DNA of 64,000 nucleotides from Dryocosmus kuriphilus (lineage: Eukaryota; Arthropoda; Insecta; Hymenoptera; Cynipidae): assembly GCA_038277395.1 (NCBI GenBank), contig CM076189.1, forward strand, positions 209,848,011 through 209,912,010, in the 5' to 3' direction. Under the pieces are notes generated by a model, which had not been told where the DNA came from, searched no databases, and saw only the letters and a program-made list of their open reading frames with translations. The number at the start of each line of letters is the position of its first letter. Positions within the stretch are counted from its first letter, which is position 1. The position numbers and the translations under genes are program-made. Positions 47,301 through 58,982 of the stretch are shown in pieces.

Positions 47301-50300
47301 AGATAATTTTACATTTTTTGTTTTTTAAATTTCCTATGCTTTAGTGCGCTTTCTTATCTGTGGTTATATGAAAATTAGATTTGTTCCCATCGAGCTAATG
47401 AAGACACTGTATCAGCAGTACGTATTCTGTCGTCTGTTCGTACGTCTAGTGATTTTGTACTAAACTATTATACAATTAACTTATCATGTAATATTTACAA
47501 AAATTAGAGTCTCTTCAATTTTTTTCTTGAGGTTCCAATTTGTCTTTTTTCACAAATACAGAACAATATATATAAACAATACATATATATAGTAAGATTA
47601 AGATCAAGTGCGTCATAGGGTTGATGTCTGTATAAAAAATATGTAAAAAAAATATTCAAAATGCAACCCGCCGCGCACCCAAACATAGGAAAAGATGTTG
47701 TACAGGGTTATTTTGAAAATGGTTCGTTTCGGTGAAGACTGATACACACGTGTCGTCATAGGGTCATCATCTACGTCGGCCATCAACCGAGGTGTTTACG
47801 AAATTGATAACCTCATATTTAGAGTTATTTATTGTTAAGCAAATGTAAAATAATAATTAAAAGTTATTGAGACCTGTAAAATAGTGCGGAGGCATGAAAT
47901 TGAAAGTCAAGTTTAAAAATTGGTGTCGATCTCGCTTATTTTTGCGATATAAAGTGCATTTTATTGTTTGTGAGCTTATGGTTAACGATTTCGATCATTT
48001 GAATGGACTGTAAATAGTGAGAAAGGCGAAAACATGAAAAAGGAGAAGTTAAACACAACGGGTAGAATTCAGTGTTGTTTTTGCAATATGACATTAGTTA
48101 ATTAACTATCAAGAATGTAATTAACAAAGGTAGAAGTTGTATGAGAGAATAACAGGTATGTACTTTGTGCAAACTTATTTTATGAAAAGCAATAATGCAT
48201 GAAGGCTCTTGTACTATAGCTGCAACCTCAAAATTCAATCACTGCAGTTTACTTCATAAATAATAGAGCTCAATACCTTTTTTATATCAAGCGACACTTC
48301 TGTTTTTAACAGAGGCCTGTCTAATTTGAATCCTTGCGCATAATAGCATGAAATACGATTGAAATTAATCTACTCTGCATAACAATTATCACAATAATGT
48401 TGATTCAGATTAAACATTCTCAGGAAAAAGTCGTTGGGTTTATCTAAAAACTGCAAAAAAAAGCATGGGCAAAGGATGATAAAACGAATCTTTTTCTTCG
48501 CTCAATCATTCTTTCCTCATTCCTTGCCCATGCTTTTTGATATGCCCAAAATGTTTAATCTGTGGAAGAATCAACATTATTGCTCAATTGCCTCATTTTA
48601 CACAGCAAATAATAGTCTGTCGAGGTTAAAGTTAAAAAATAAAATGTTATAACAAAAAAATATTCACATTAGATAGGCGTCTATTTTAGATAGAAGTTCG
48701 GTTAAGTATCTAAAAAACATTTAATTGTATTATTAATGGATTATCATGGATTATATATTACTACTAAGTACAATGAGACGACTGAATTTTGTAGTTTCAG
48801 GTTCAGCTTAACCTTTATGCTTCTTCATTGTATTTCATAAAATACAATGTATAAAAAGTAAATAAATCACTTAAAAATTGCATTTTTGAATCACATTTTT
48901 TACACTTAAATTAATGCGTTCATTATAAGTACCATGATAAATAAACTGCAATCGATCCGCTGAAAATGAGTTCTTTTTCGCTATTTAAAGTCCACTCCAA
49001 TCTTCAACCATAACCTCACAAACGACAAACTCCATTGTACATCAGAAAAATAAGCGAGATCGACTCCAATTTTTAAATCGGACCTTCATTTTATGCCTCG
49101 ATACTATTTCGCGAGTTTTATTCAGTTTTACTTACTATTTTTCCCTTGTTTAACAATAAACAATTCTAAATACGAGGATTTTAATTTTGTAAACACCTTG
49201 GATGATGATAATACCCATAAAACATATCAGCCTTTACCAAAACGACCAATGAAATGTCGTACAATATCTTTTCCTATATTACGGTGCATGGCGCGTTGTA
49301 TTTTGAATATTTTTAAAAATATTTTTTATACACGCATCAACCCTATGACACGCTTGAACTTAATCTTACTGTATTATTGGAATTAAAAAAGCCGTAAAAA
49401 CTTATTATCGTTCCTTTTGGATTGGCTGTGATGACCGTTAAAAATATCTATATTAATAATTTGAACAGCCGAAATTATGGAGTATTATAATTCGGTTCTT
49501 ATTTTCAAATATTCAACAATCTTTATAACCTTTTGATACTCGTGAACAACCACCGAGTCCTCAGCTAAGTTATCGGATATTATCGCGATACTTCTGTGTT
49601 TTACTCATCCACCATCTTTATAATACATCAGGACAGTGAAGATTGTACCTTGGTTGTTATTCTAGTGGAATGATTGCGCTGAATTCTGAATTACGAACGT
49701 GTACGTCTCTGCAAAATCGAAGCAAATCAAAAACCCACCGGGCATTAAATTTTCCTTTAGGTTTTTAAAAACAGATGATTGCTCCTTTGAAACAAAGTGC
49801 TGAGTTTCCAACTTTAGCAGCCGTTCACAGAAATCATTCAGGAATTCATCGGTGTCCATCACCAAAGTCTTCAGAGTACATCTATCGGATTGCAGCCAAA
49901 TTTTGAATCTTACTTCATCAATTCTATGTTCATCGAAAGCATCTGTCAAATTTTTTTTTTAACTTCTACCTGGGCATTTTTCACACTCTCCTAGACGACA
50001 GGAACTTGAAGATTCAGGGCACACAATAACATCCACAAAATCGTGATAAGTCCTTAAAATCCTACCAGTATCTACTGCCAAAAAATGAATATTGATCTCA
50101 TTTAGCATCAACCTGACATTCTTATAATGCACACAAACATACAGATTATGAGTACCACTACTTCCTGCTAGAGCAAAATGACAAGGTGTGAGTTTTGTGA
50201 ATTTTGAAACAGTTATCTTCAGGCCTTCGTGTTCTGATGTAAACTGTGCATATAACTCATTAACATTACGTTGCAGATTACAGATGTAGACTATTTAGAG

Positions 50301-52126
50301 CAGTAAACACTAGATCCGTCCCGCTGTCCGCCGTGAAGACACTAGTGAACGGTCGCGCGCCTCAGCTCCGGCGCAGCATCCGGCTACTCATTGTGCAATT
50401 ACTCAAGAACCAAAAAAAAACTCCACCCTGAAATTATCCTATCTTATAGTAAAAAATCTCAGATTTCTATCCAGAGTATTTAAAAAAAAAATGAATGGGT
50501 CGAAAGAGAAAATGTCAAATTTATTTTTAATTTTCCAAAATAGAGGCAAGATTTCGACTTTCTTCAAAAATAGTTAAAACCAATTAAAATATCGTACAAA
50601 AATCTGTCGAAAACGTATAAAAAAGTTATATACGTTTCAAGAAGAGGTTTTCCATTAAAAGTCCAAAAATTGTACCCCCATACTGCCCTACTTCATCAAA
50701 TATTTGTCGAAAAGACTAATTTTTTTTGTATTAAACACCATCCAATAGGACTCCAATTAGACAAATTTTGAGTCCGATCAGACGAGATCGTTTTTTGGGG
50801 TGGGTACACTTGAGAAATTCCGCCCCATATATTTATTAAAAAATGCCTAAAAATGATGTGGAGACAACTATTAAATATATTTTTAAAAATTAAAAATTCA
50901 CCGTCGGGGAAACTGTGAGGGGCCCACGAGGGCCCTTCGAGGACAACCATAAGGGCAATCATGAAGGCAACCCATGTTGAACCCTCATGGAGTAGCATGT
51001 CGTTTCAATGTGGCGTCACGGCTGGATTGCCCTCATGGGCCTTTCATGGCATGAGGGCAATCCATGCGAACCCTTACCTTAAGGGGAACCAATCCATCTT
51101 TCCACACGGGTAAACGAAACTCTCGACATTTTAAAGCTGTTATTAACAAACAATTGTATCCCTAGTCAATGTTTTTTCTTGTAGAGAAAACATTCTATCT
51201 TCTGATATGCCATAACTTTCGAATGTTTCTCAAACATAACTTAAGACCGATTCTATTTCAAATCATGCAACATTAAAAAAAAGGAGGTCATGGTGTCATG
51301 TAAATAATGCGCCTCGCAGAGTTTGTACTGGTTATTCTTTTGTTTCAATCTTGAAAATATTTGGGTTTTTCATGCAGCTACTTTTAGTAAAAGAAACCCA
51401 AAAAAAGGAATCAACAATTTTGTTTGAATTTGAAACCAAAAAACATCCTCTAGACATTTTTCTCTTTTGGCTAGTGATTTTCGAAAAATTATACATTTTG
51501 ATATTTAAAAAAAAAATTGTTTTTCACTTTGTCATAATATGTCATTTTTTTTAAATTTTGGATTCTTCTGGCGTCATTCGATAGCGCAAGAGTTCCCCAA
51601 CAGAAAAGGCATTATCACTGAAGCAAAAAACCGCGTTTGATTGTCCGTATTCGTACTCGCCATTTTCTTGATCCAAGAACATTTACTTTGAGTCAAGTAA
51701 ATATTCTTGGATCAAGGAAATGGCGAGTACGAATAAGGAAAAGAAAACGTGTTTTCTTGACTCAATGCTATCCTTTTCCGTGCGCGACGTATAAAAAGAG
51801 AAAATTCTAAACAACTATGCTCGTTTGGGAAATAATTGATTTTGAAAAAAATTTCTGTCAGATTCTGACAATGTTTAGCTATTATCTTCAAGATTGTAGA
51901 AAAATACAAAGAACTTTTTGATCAAACGGTGAAATACGTGTTCTTTTATTTTTATTCTAGAATGATGTATGCAAATACCAAATCATTCTGACGCCATGAC
52001 TCACTCCTCTCTGCATAATTTTAAATGGAATGGGTCTTAATTAAAGACATATTAAAATATTAGTTTTCAAAAATAAAACATGTACATTTTTCAATTTCAG
52101 ATAAAGTCACTAAGTACTGCTATTGA
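44310..52126 (+). CDS. Secreted cysteine-knot (knottin-like) peptide, copy D, two exons
   Basis: Exon 1 is 44310-44454 (donor GTAAGT at 44455) and exon 2 is 52101-52126 (acceptor TCAATTTCAG, TGA at 52124-52126). The product is 56 residues. Residues 1-23 are a clear signal peptide (MNLATIGFLAILCLAIF, cleavage after TTA). The mature part of about 33 residues has six cysteines, C-x9-C-x7-C-C-x3-C-x6-C, the order of an inhibitor cystine knot; the CC pair is in exon 1 and the last Cys in exon 2. Join phase (1) agrees with copies A and C. Such secreted knottins in insects include venom, neuro-active and defence peptides; which applies is unknown. Core promoter and ATG context (AAAATG) are good. Oddities: a 7.6-kb intron filled with transposons, and the AATAAA seen in copies A and C is changed here to AAACAAA. 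If exon 2 is not joined, reading through the donor gives a short five-Cys product. Confidence 0.65.
44588..45258. mobile_element. Palindromic element within the knottin intron (about 670 bp)
   Basis: The left arm from GACGTTCCAACC (44591) and the right arm ending at its inverted partner (GACGTTTCGACGG read on the minus strand from about 45257) match through the CTTCCTCGTG and TTCCACGAGG segments. The interior repeats TTCCTCGAGGA-type palindromes at about 44852, 45018 and 45118. No coding sequence recognised; the frames at 44609 and 44851 are incidental. Confidence 0.6.
46200..46760 (-). pseudogene. Penelope-like endonuclease fragment, minus orientation
   Basis: Reading the minus strand from 46720: ETGRRLKTRISEHKRNCEVG, then SQHSWQLGRSFNVEF, the GIY-YIG endonuclease part of a PLE. 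It is followed by a C-terminal tail (KINQIYHCHLQDHAFIPTED) open to 46198. The N-terminal half of the domain is interrupted by stops. It is an inverted relative of 46890-47274. Confidence 0.65.
46890..47274 (+). pseudogene. Penelope-like endonuclease fragment, plus orientation
   Basis: Contains VVYLINCKHCNKVYINETGR and RISEHKRDCEVGNLSTG: the GIY-YIG motif here degraded to YIN, with the Cys-x2-Cys preserved. An in-frame TGA replaces the Trp found in the minus-strand copy, and the tail ends in KTEIMNINL and TAA. Just 3', near 47397-47430, CTAATGA with an ACTG/CAGT stem resembles a decayed hammerhead box of a PLE terminus. Confidence 0.7.
47590..49385. mobile_element. Foldback element, arms about 430 bp
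   Basis: 47590-48030 and 48955-49385 are inverted copies (AGTAAGATTAAG, GTGCGTCATAGGGTTGATG and CGATCTCGCTTATTTTTG against their complements). The spacer of about 920 bp is AT-rich with a strong hairpin at 48463-48545. No coding sequence. Confidence 0.8.
48463..48545. repeat. Hairpin, about 22-bp arms
   Basis: AAAAAAGCATGGGCAAAGGA and TCCTTGCCCATGCTTTTTGA form a near-perfect inverted repeat around a loop of about 38 nt. Confidence 0.7.
49662..50270 (-). pseudogene. DNA-transposon protein remnant, two frame segments
   Basis: Minus strand from 50270: NVNELYAQFTSEHEGLKI, SKFTKLTPCHFALAG, GTHNLYVCVHYKNV, then a cysteine cluster C-x6-C-x3-C-x2-C, ending at a stop next to an A-run near 49960. A second frame from 49949 continues with IWLQSDRCTLKTLV and FDFAETYTFVIQNSAQSFH. 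This order of blocks occurs in a widespread arthropod and cnidarian transposon-encoded protein whose superfamily name I cannot give with confidence. It lies beside the inner TIR at 50320-50410. Confidence 0.6.
51255..52035. mobile_element. Palindromic MITE within the knottin intron, with a central long hairpin
   Basis: Outer text GGTCATGGTGTCATGTAAAT (near 51286) is inverted relative to GGTATTTGCATACATCATTC-adjacent text near 51995 (GTCATGGCGTCAGAATGA on the minus strand). The centre is a strong palindrome at 51646-51738. It interrupts the family intron between CGAATGTTTCTCAAACATAA and ATTAAAATATTAG. Confidence 0.55.
51646..51738. repeat. Near-perfect hairpin, about 45-bp arms
   Basis: ATTCGTACTCGCCATTT followed by CTTGATCCAAGAA pairs with TTCTTGGATCAAG and AAATGGCGAGTACGAAT, with almost no loop (centre about 51691). 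Weaker pairing continues outward for a further 40-50 bp. Confidence 0.85.
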
Positions 52127-52306
52127 AGTTAGCCATCTGGGCGCTAATTTTGCTGAAACTTACGATTGCAGAAAAACTAATGACTTCCATTACAATGTAT
52201 TCCCCGTTTAAGCACAGGATAGCTTTCCAAAGCCAATGTTATGCAAAACAAACAACCAATCACACTTAAAACAATTATTCTTATTTTTTAACATCCCATG
52301 TAAATA

Positions 52307-52678
52307 GGGTCGCGGTCCCTAAGGTGGCACCCCTAAAACAGATCTTTGAATTTTAATTCCATGGATGAGGCATTAAAGTACCCACAAGACTTCAGATTAC
52401 AGATTAGAAAAAAATTTCAAGCTTACTGCAAAATACTTTATTTTCCATTACTTTTGTCCCGCTATAATAATAACTACAAAGCGTCAAAAAAAAAGTTGAC
52501 TAAACTTTTTAGGATAAATATTAAACTAGGTGACTTTAAATGCTAAAATTTTTTCACCAGTTATCACTTGATACGTAAATGAATTCAATCTGGTATCCCT
52601 TTCTTTTAGAATGCGTCAATTTCTTTAAAATACGGGTGCGCCAAGTTAGGTTCTGCGCCGCTTTCGGGACCGCTCCCC
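52307..52678. mobile_element. MITE (372 bp) just downstream of knottin exon 2
   Basis: The left end GGGTCGCGGTCCCTAAGG and the right end, inverted, GGGGAGCGGTCCCGAAAG. The homologous flank of copies A and C reads across this point without it. An ATTAAA at 52372 lies within it and could act as a substitute poly(A) signal. Its 66-codon frame is not recognised. Confidence 0.7.
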
Positions 52679-54640
52679 TATACATATATTTTAAGCACAC
52701 AGAAACATCAGGTCTATTGTAAAGAACTATCGAAACATCAGTTAGTTGTAATCGAACTTTAATTCAATTTAATTCGATTTTACTAAATTTGTAGTAATGT
52801 TTTCTACTGTGAATGATTTACATTCGACTAAATTCAATACAATCTGACGAACTCAGATTTAAAGAGAAAGGAATAGTGAAATTGAATTTGGTATATTCCT
52901 AAAATAAAAAAAGAGTCACTACTTTTGCATTTATATATTGAACCAGATCAATGCATCCGAAAAACTGCATGTGAAAATTCCTGATAGAAACGGAAATTTT
53001 ACAAAAATGTCTACAAACGAATTTTTTACTGAAGTGCATATATCGGGATTAAACTAAACACTATCCTCATAAAAAAGATCCAACATTTTTCGAAAGTTTC
53101 ATTCCTATTTTTATACTCTTCAGAATATATGCCATGACCAGTTTCAAATTTAATAAGTTTTTTAAAACAAACTTCGAAATCGGATGAAAATTGTGAAATA
53201 CTCGTAAAAGTTAATTTAACCAACATTTTTCCTATTCTGAGTTATGTCAAATATGAATTCTCTGTGAGAATGGGATTCAAAAAAATATTTCGCCTCTTTC
53301 TTTTGTCATTAGATGATAAAATATATTTCAACGATGCATTTTCCGCACAATGTAATCGCAACTTGCTGAATGTGTTTGTGTTTGCATAAGTGTGTGAAGC
53401 ACACCGTCGGAGTGTGATGTTCATATAGAAGTTTTTAGCGGTATGTTTGTGGACAAATATTGAAATATCTTTTCTATATATAATATTGTGGAAGTAAGCG
53501 CAGCATATACAGAACCCGAGCAATACATTGTATTCGTTATGCTCGTTTTTTTCAGCTCTACCCTGGCTTCTCTGTAACTGTCTTCTTTAGTCTATTGCAA
53601 CGAGCGAGAGGGTTGGTTGAATTCAAACATCCGATTCCCTGAATGTAAACGAAAAGGAACTGAAGAGGGATTTCAAGTAAATAGAGAATAGAAATAGAAA
53701 ATGTGTTTACATTGAGAGTGTTTCAAGTTTCAATTTGTCTGGTAGTAGGTTGTATCGTTCATGAGGCAATTGAGGGTACATGCACCTTACCTTGCCTTTT
53801 AGCAAATATTTCAAGTAATTTGTAAGTTGTAATAGACACCACTTTTAGAAAGGTTCTCTTTTCATCTCTGAATAATTATAAGTCTCATTACAACGTACCT
53901 AGATGAAATGCAATTTCAAGAGATTTCTTTATATTATATTTCTAGGGCTTGGGACAATTTATTTTCAAAATTTAAGGCATAATTACTTAGTGGCTGAAAC
54001 TGATAGCAAGAAGTAAGAGCAGCACAATTTTTTGACCTAAAGAACTTTTTGAAATGTCATACAAATTTTAGACAAATTGAAACTATTCAAGAAAAAAAAT
54101 TATTTTATTCCAGACACAATGCGTACAAAAACTAAACTGTTACTCTTCTGACAACTTTTTGCTTATAAATTGCTCGTAACTATTAACAAACACTTTTTTT
54201 TCAACTATCTTTAGTAGGAAAGAGGGTAATATTTAAAAAAAAAAAAGGATCGATGTAACGACGTGCATGGATGCCAGCAATGTATGAATTAACAGGCTTT
54301 TTAGTGCTTAAATATTTGACTTTGCGAGTTTTTGTTCAGATTAATTAATCGATTAGAATTAACACATTCATTTAATGTAGGAAATGTTAAACTAACTTCA
54401 TGAGTTTTTACAATAGAAAAAATGCTACTGTATTTCAAATATGTAATTATATATGCTCAGTCTAAGCACCCGCTTTCGTCTATTTACTTCCGTTTTATTA
54501 AAAATAAAAATTTATCTTTAAAATGTACATATTTACAATGTAAATTTTGTATACATAAAATGTCAAAATTCCATTGTCGTTGCAGTCAGAATCAGATATT
54601 ATACTGCACAAAGCACAAGTTGAACATCCACTTTTTAATA
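52679..54640. other. No gene recognised; one knottin-intron-like fragment
   Basis: 52960-53045 resembles the start of the family intron (GGAAATTTTACAAAAATGTC against GGAATTTCTACAAAAATATC at 36600). No exon follows. The minus-strand frame at 53242-53523 and the plus-strand frame at 54422-54646 have no recognisable domain. Confidence 0.4.
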
Positions 54641-55500
54641 TTTTAATTTACCTGTCTGGTCGTAAAGGGCACGGACTAATAGCCATTGGATAAAAATGAC
54701 ATTTGCTTGGACTTTGATCCTGTTGCATCACGTGCAATGTAGCAAACGCATATACAGAAAAACGGAATACAGAATAGGAGTCACGAAAGAGAGAAGTTAA
54801 TTGTTTCGCTGAAAAGAGAAAAGCAACGTTGCAACGAGCAACGTTTCGTGTGGGTAACGGAGGGCATGTGGCGCATGAAACTTAATATATCCAGTGCTTA
54901 AATTATACTTTAGTGGCCGAAGCGAGGGTAGGAGGCGTTTAACGCTTCCGTCAAAACTCGTAAAATTTCGTCCATTATAAGCATCGCATCGGCAGAACTT
55001 CGAAACAAAACCCCGTCCTCATACAACGAACTTGCGGCTTATGGCACCTATGGTAGCAGAATTCTCTAGGTCGAGCTCTTTTAACCCGACTCTGCCAACC
55101 TTCCTCCAACCCTATTTTCCCTCCCTTTTTCCTTTTCCCTGTTTTCCTCTGCCACCCACCTCAAGCTCTCTCGGGGCCATTAGACCACCCTCTCCCTGGA
55201 GGTTGACTTATGACGCCGGCTATACCCACCGAGGTTGAGTAAGTTACCTTCAGAGGAAAGACAGGGATGAAGAACAAGGGTGTGCGTTATCCGATATATC
55301 GAGGTGGGTTAGATTTCCAACAAGAGATAACGTTTCCAAAGCGTTCGTTATCTTAAATGCTGTTCTGTCCGCGAGAACCACTTCTTTCACCTATGTATCT
55401 GCCAGGAGAATCCAAGAAAGAACTTTCAAAGTAATCCTCTACTTGTGATACTATTACGATAACAACCCTGCACTCGAGATCCCCCAATTGTCTACATTTG
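54641..55500. other. GC-normal unique island with a polypyrimidine block
   Basis: Balanced composition, no match elsewhere in the window, and a C/T-rich block at 55095-55195. Both strands were read without finding a domain or convincing splice-bounded exon. Possibly conserved noncoding sequence. Confidence 0.35.
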
Positions 55501-56180
55501 GAAAATCTTTTGTAGACATTGGTAGAAATAAATTAAAAATTTAATTTTATATCTCTAGTTATGGCTTAAATTTAGTTTCTCTAGGAATTCAAGTCAATAA
55601 AGTTGTTTAAATATAGACATTTCTTTTACTAACAATAAAACTGAAATTCAGACTTATTTGAGAATAAATGTAACTCAAGACTTTATTACACTGAATTTTA
55701 GTTATAAAGTGTTCAAGTTACATCCCCCGTCAAAATTGCATACGAATAGACAAAGCCTTGAAAATCAATAGCTTGTATTTACACTGAATAGAATGTATGT
55801 AGAAAACAGAAGTTACCGTAACTCATAAGGGGAAGGACGAAATAAAAAAATCTAGCGCTGTGCAAATTCATTAATTACAACCGCATCAATCGTACTTGAA
55901 AAGAAACTAAGCAACCCAATTATTTCAGTAGTAATCGCCCGCTTTAGTCAGGCAATACGTAGGATGTACAGTGTACACTGAACATGCTGTCCTTATTTTC
56001 ATGGGAAAAATCATTGTTAAATTTATTCTATGAACCCTTAAATCACACTAGCAATATTCACTATCAAAACTCACAGCCCCATAAAACGATTTAAAAAACG
56101 AGATAAATATTCTATTACTCAAAGAAAAGAGACCCAAGAAATTCAGGTATGCTTTCTATTAGATCTCCCTATTGTACAAC
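55501..56180. other. No gene recognised
   Basis: Ordinary AT-rich sequence up to the start of the next foldback element. Confidence 0.5.
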
Positions 56181-56182
56181 CC

Positions 56183-56918
56183 TACTGTCGCTACAAAAAG
56201 TCCTGACCCCTGAGGTTTCAGAGGCTTTAGCTCAGCAAAGAAGAAATGGTAGTGATTGTTGGAAAAAACGACCTGAATCTATGAAGTTTGCTGCATCAGA
56301 CGGTATTTTACTACATGTTGGCAAAAATTTTGCTTTCTTGTTTTTGAATGAGATACAACGAAAAGCGAGCTCGTGGAGACCATTTTTGGGACATACATAT
56401 ATTTTCACCTCTTCCCACGGCTGCAATTGTAGTGGGAAAATTTTAAGAAAATTCACGCTTGTTGAGCAAGATCTTCTGAATCCAGTAAAAGTTTCGAAAT
56501 TTGAAAATGTCCAAAAACGTTATTTTAATTAGCATTTTCGTGGAATACCTTTGCTTCGTGATTGGAAGCTCAAAATGAGGAGAAAGACACACTGTTTGTA
56601 ATGCTGTATTTGAAAATTGATTAAAATAAAAATTTTTGGAGAAAAAGCCTTTTTGAAATTTTTCGTAGTTTAATGAGTTTAGGGACCTGCCGGATAAGAT
56701 GAAAAAAACGTTCAAAGCCTCTGGGAGCGGGGGGGGGGGGGGGGGGGGCACTATGGAAAAAAGTAAAAATTTCGTCCTAAAAACGTACGGCTCTTGACAG
56801 ATATGACCCAGCGAGATGCGACTTTTTGCAAATGAAAACTGAAGCAATTTTTCAAATGGGAAAAGTATATCAAAAGGTCCAGGTCATTCTTTGAACTTCA
56901 AAATTTATGGTGAAATTT

Positions 56919-56950
<32 letters not shown>

Positions 56951-58825
56951 GTAATAAATGGATTTGAATGATGTTTGAAGCATAACATGAATATAGTTTG
57001 AAAGATTTTGAAAAGAACTTTCCAAATCTGGCCTCAAAATAAATCTAGACCTATTTTATCCCACGAAAATCGCAACAGAAGTTGATACTAGAATTTTGTT
57101 GGAAAAATTCGGAAAATTTCCTCAGAATCTTTAGGATGGTGTATCATATATCATATAATACTATATATGTATAATATTATAATGTATCAGATAATAAGAA
57201 ATTCAAAGTATAGGAAATTGTGTGCAAAAATACTCTCATAGACTTTTTCCAAAAATACGATATAATTTTTCGTAATAGATTTTTCAACTTAATCATTTAT
57301 AAACTGCATTCATTTCTCATAAATACGGGTTTCATATTATCATTAATAAAGTATTGTAAAAAGAAGCTTAATTATTTCAATATTTGAATGAAAGATTATT
57401 ATCACCAATTTCGTCATTTTTTTCTTTTCATTCACAAACAGGTAAGTTTAATTAATTAACGAGAATATATGTAACAGACACACACACACGTACCACATAA
57501 TAAATAATTTAATCACTGTGACATGCTACTTGGGCTCTTTACATTTTGATATAGGTAATACAAAATAAGTCATTTCCAACAACTAAAAATTCGTTTATTA
57601 AATTTTAATTTAAACAAAAAACTTATTTAGTCTTCTTCCCTCGTAACTATAATATCATTAACATAATAGAACATAAAGAGAAAATTATAGGATTACGATA
57701 TACATGTAGAGAGTGACAGTGACAAGAACAATATATGTATATTTTTTATAAAATATTAATATTCACTTGATATAAAAATAATTGCCTCAATTTTCCAACC
57801 TTTTGCTTCAAAAATACTTTACAATAATCAAAAGTTTCGATGCCAAACATGATCTATTATTCTTTCAAGTGTTTCTCTCTGCATATATCGTAATCGGATT
57901 ACCTACTGCCATGTGCCAAACATGATAAGTTAGCGATTGTTTTTATATCATGCGAATATTCACATTTTATGAAATATGTACGTATATCTTATTCTTGTCA
58001 CTGTTAATCTCTACATGCATATCGTAATCCTATAATTTTGTCTTTATGTTGTATTATGTTAATGAGAGAAGAAGAGAGAGAAGAAGACTAAACAAGTTTT
58101 TTGTTTAAATTAAAATTTGATTAACTAATTTTCAGTTGTTGGGAATTATTTATTTCATATTACCTATATCTAAATGTAAAGAGCTCAAGTAGACCCTTTG
58201 CCGCAGTTATTTGTGACAGCCTTGTATGTCAGCAAACACACCAGGAGAAAACCCATTCCGAACGGTCCCCCACAGGCTTTGAACGTTTTTTCATCTCATC
58301 CGGCACGCCCCTAAACTTATTAAACTACGAAAGTTTCAAAAGGCTTTTTCTACAAAAATATTACTTTTAATCAAGATTCAAGTACAGCATTACAAACAGT
58401 GTGCCTTACTCCACATTTTGAGACTTTAAACAGCGCGATAGCTGCTTCCAGTCACGAAATAAAGGTCTTCCACAAAAATGCCAATTAAAAGAATATTTTT
58501 GGAAATTTTCATATTTCGAAACTTTCACTGGATTCAGAAGATCTTGCACAATAAGCGTGAATTTTCTTAAAATTTTCCCACTACAATTACAGGCGTGGGA
58601 AGAGGTGAAAGTATGCCTTTCCCAAAAATGGACTCCACGACCTCGTTTTTCGTCGTATTTTATTCAAAAACAAGAAACCAAAATTTTGCCAACACGTAGT
58701 AAAATACCGTCTGATGCAGCAGACTTCATAGATTCAGGTTATGTTTACCAAAAATCACTAACTTTTTTGCTTGCTGAGCTGCAGCCTTTTAAACCTCAGG
58801 GTTCAGGACTTTTTGTAGCGACTAT
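56183..58825. mobile_element. Large foldback element (2.6 kb), arms carrying an ORF remnant
   Basis: GTCGCTACAAAAAGTCCTGA (56187) is inverted at about 58803-58822. Outer arms (56183-56740 and 58255-58825) are about 80-90% similar by eye; inner arms continue at 57470-57740 and 57960-58200. Both outer arms encode the same peptide in inward-out orientation: NFLKIFPLQLQ, then KIPSDAA(D/N)FIDSG, open at 58557-58844 on plus and 56232-56456 on minus. I do not recognise this protein. A run of 20 G (56729-56748) and one of 28 T (56923-56950) lie in the left half. Confidence 0.75.
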
Positions 58826-58982
58826 AGATACTCATACTGGCTGACTACATCATTTCTTTACTACTGAAATATCAGCCTGGGAGTTTCCGTTCAAATACAA
58901 CTGATGCCTTTTTAATTGATATATTCATACTTATAATTTTCATTGCAAGCATCCTTAAAAATGATGCAATGATTTTAAATTA

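Larger units (their letters stand above)
45745..51109. mobile_element. Composite TIR insertion (5.4 kb) in the knottin intron
   Basis: The ends CCGTGTGGAAA (45745) and TTTCCACACGG (to 51109) are inverted. The family intron resumes immediately outside both ends when compared with copy A. Inside, a second inverted pair is much longer: 46020-46110 and 50320-50410, with TTTTGAGTAATTGCACAAT and GCCGGAGCTGAGGC-type text. The two pairs may be one imperfect long TIR or two nested elements. The interior contains a transposase remnant, two PLE fragments and a foldback. Confidence 0.6.

Noticed and set aside
53242..53523. 93-codon minus-strand frame with several Cys and His
   Set aside because: Cysteine and histidine spacing matches no zinc finger or secreted family, and there is no promoter or splice context.
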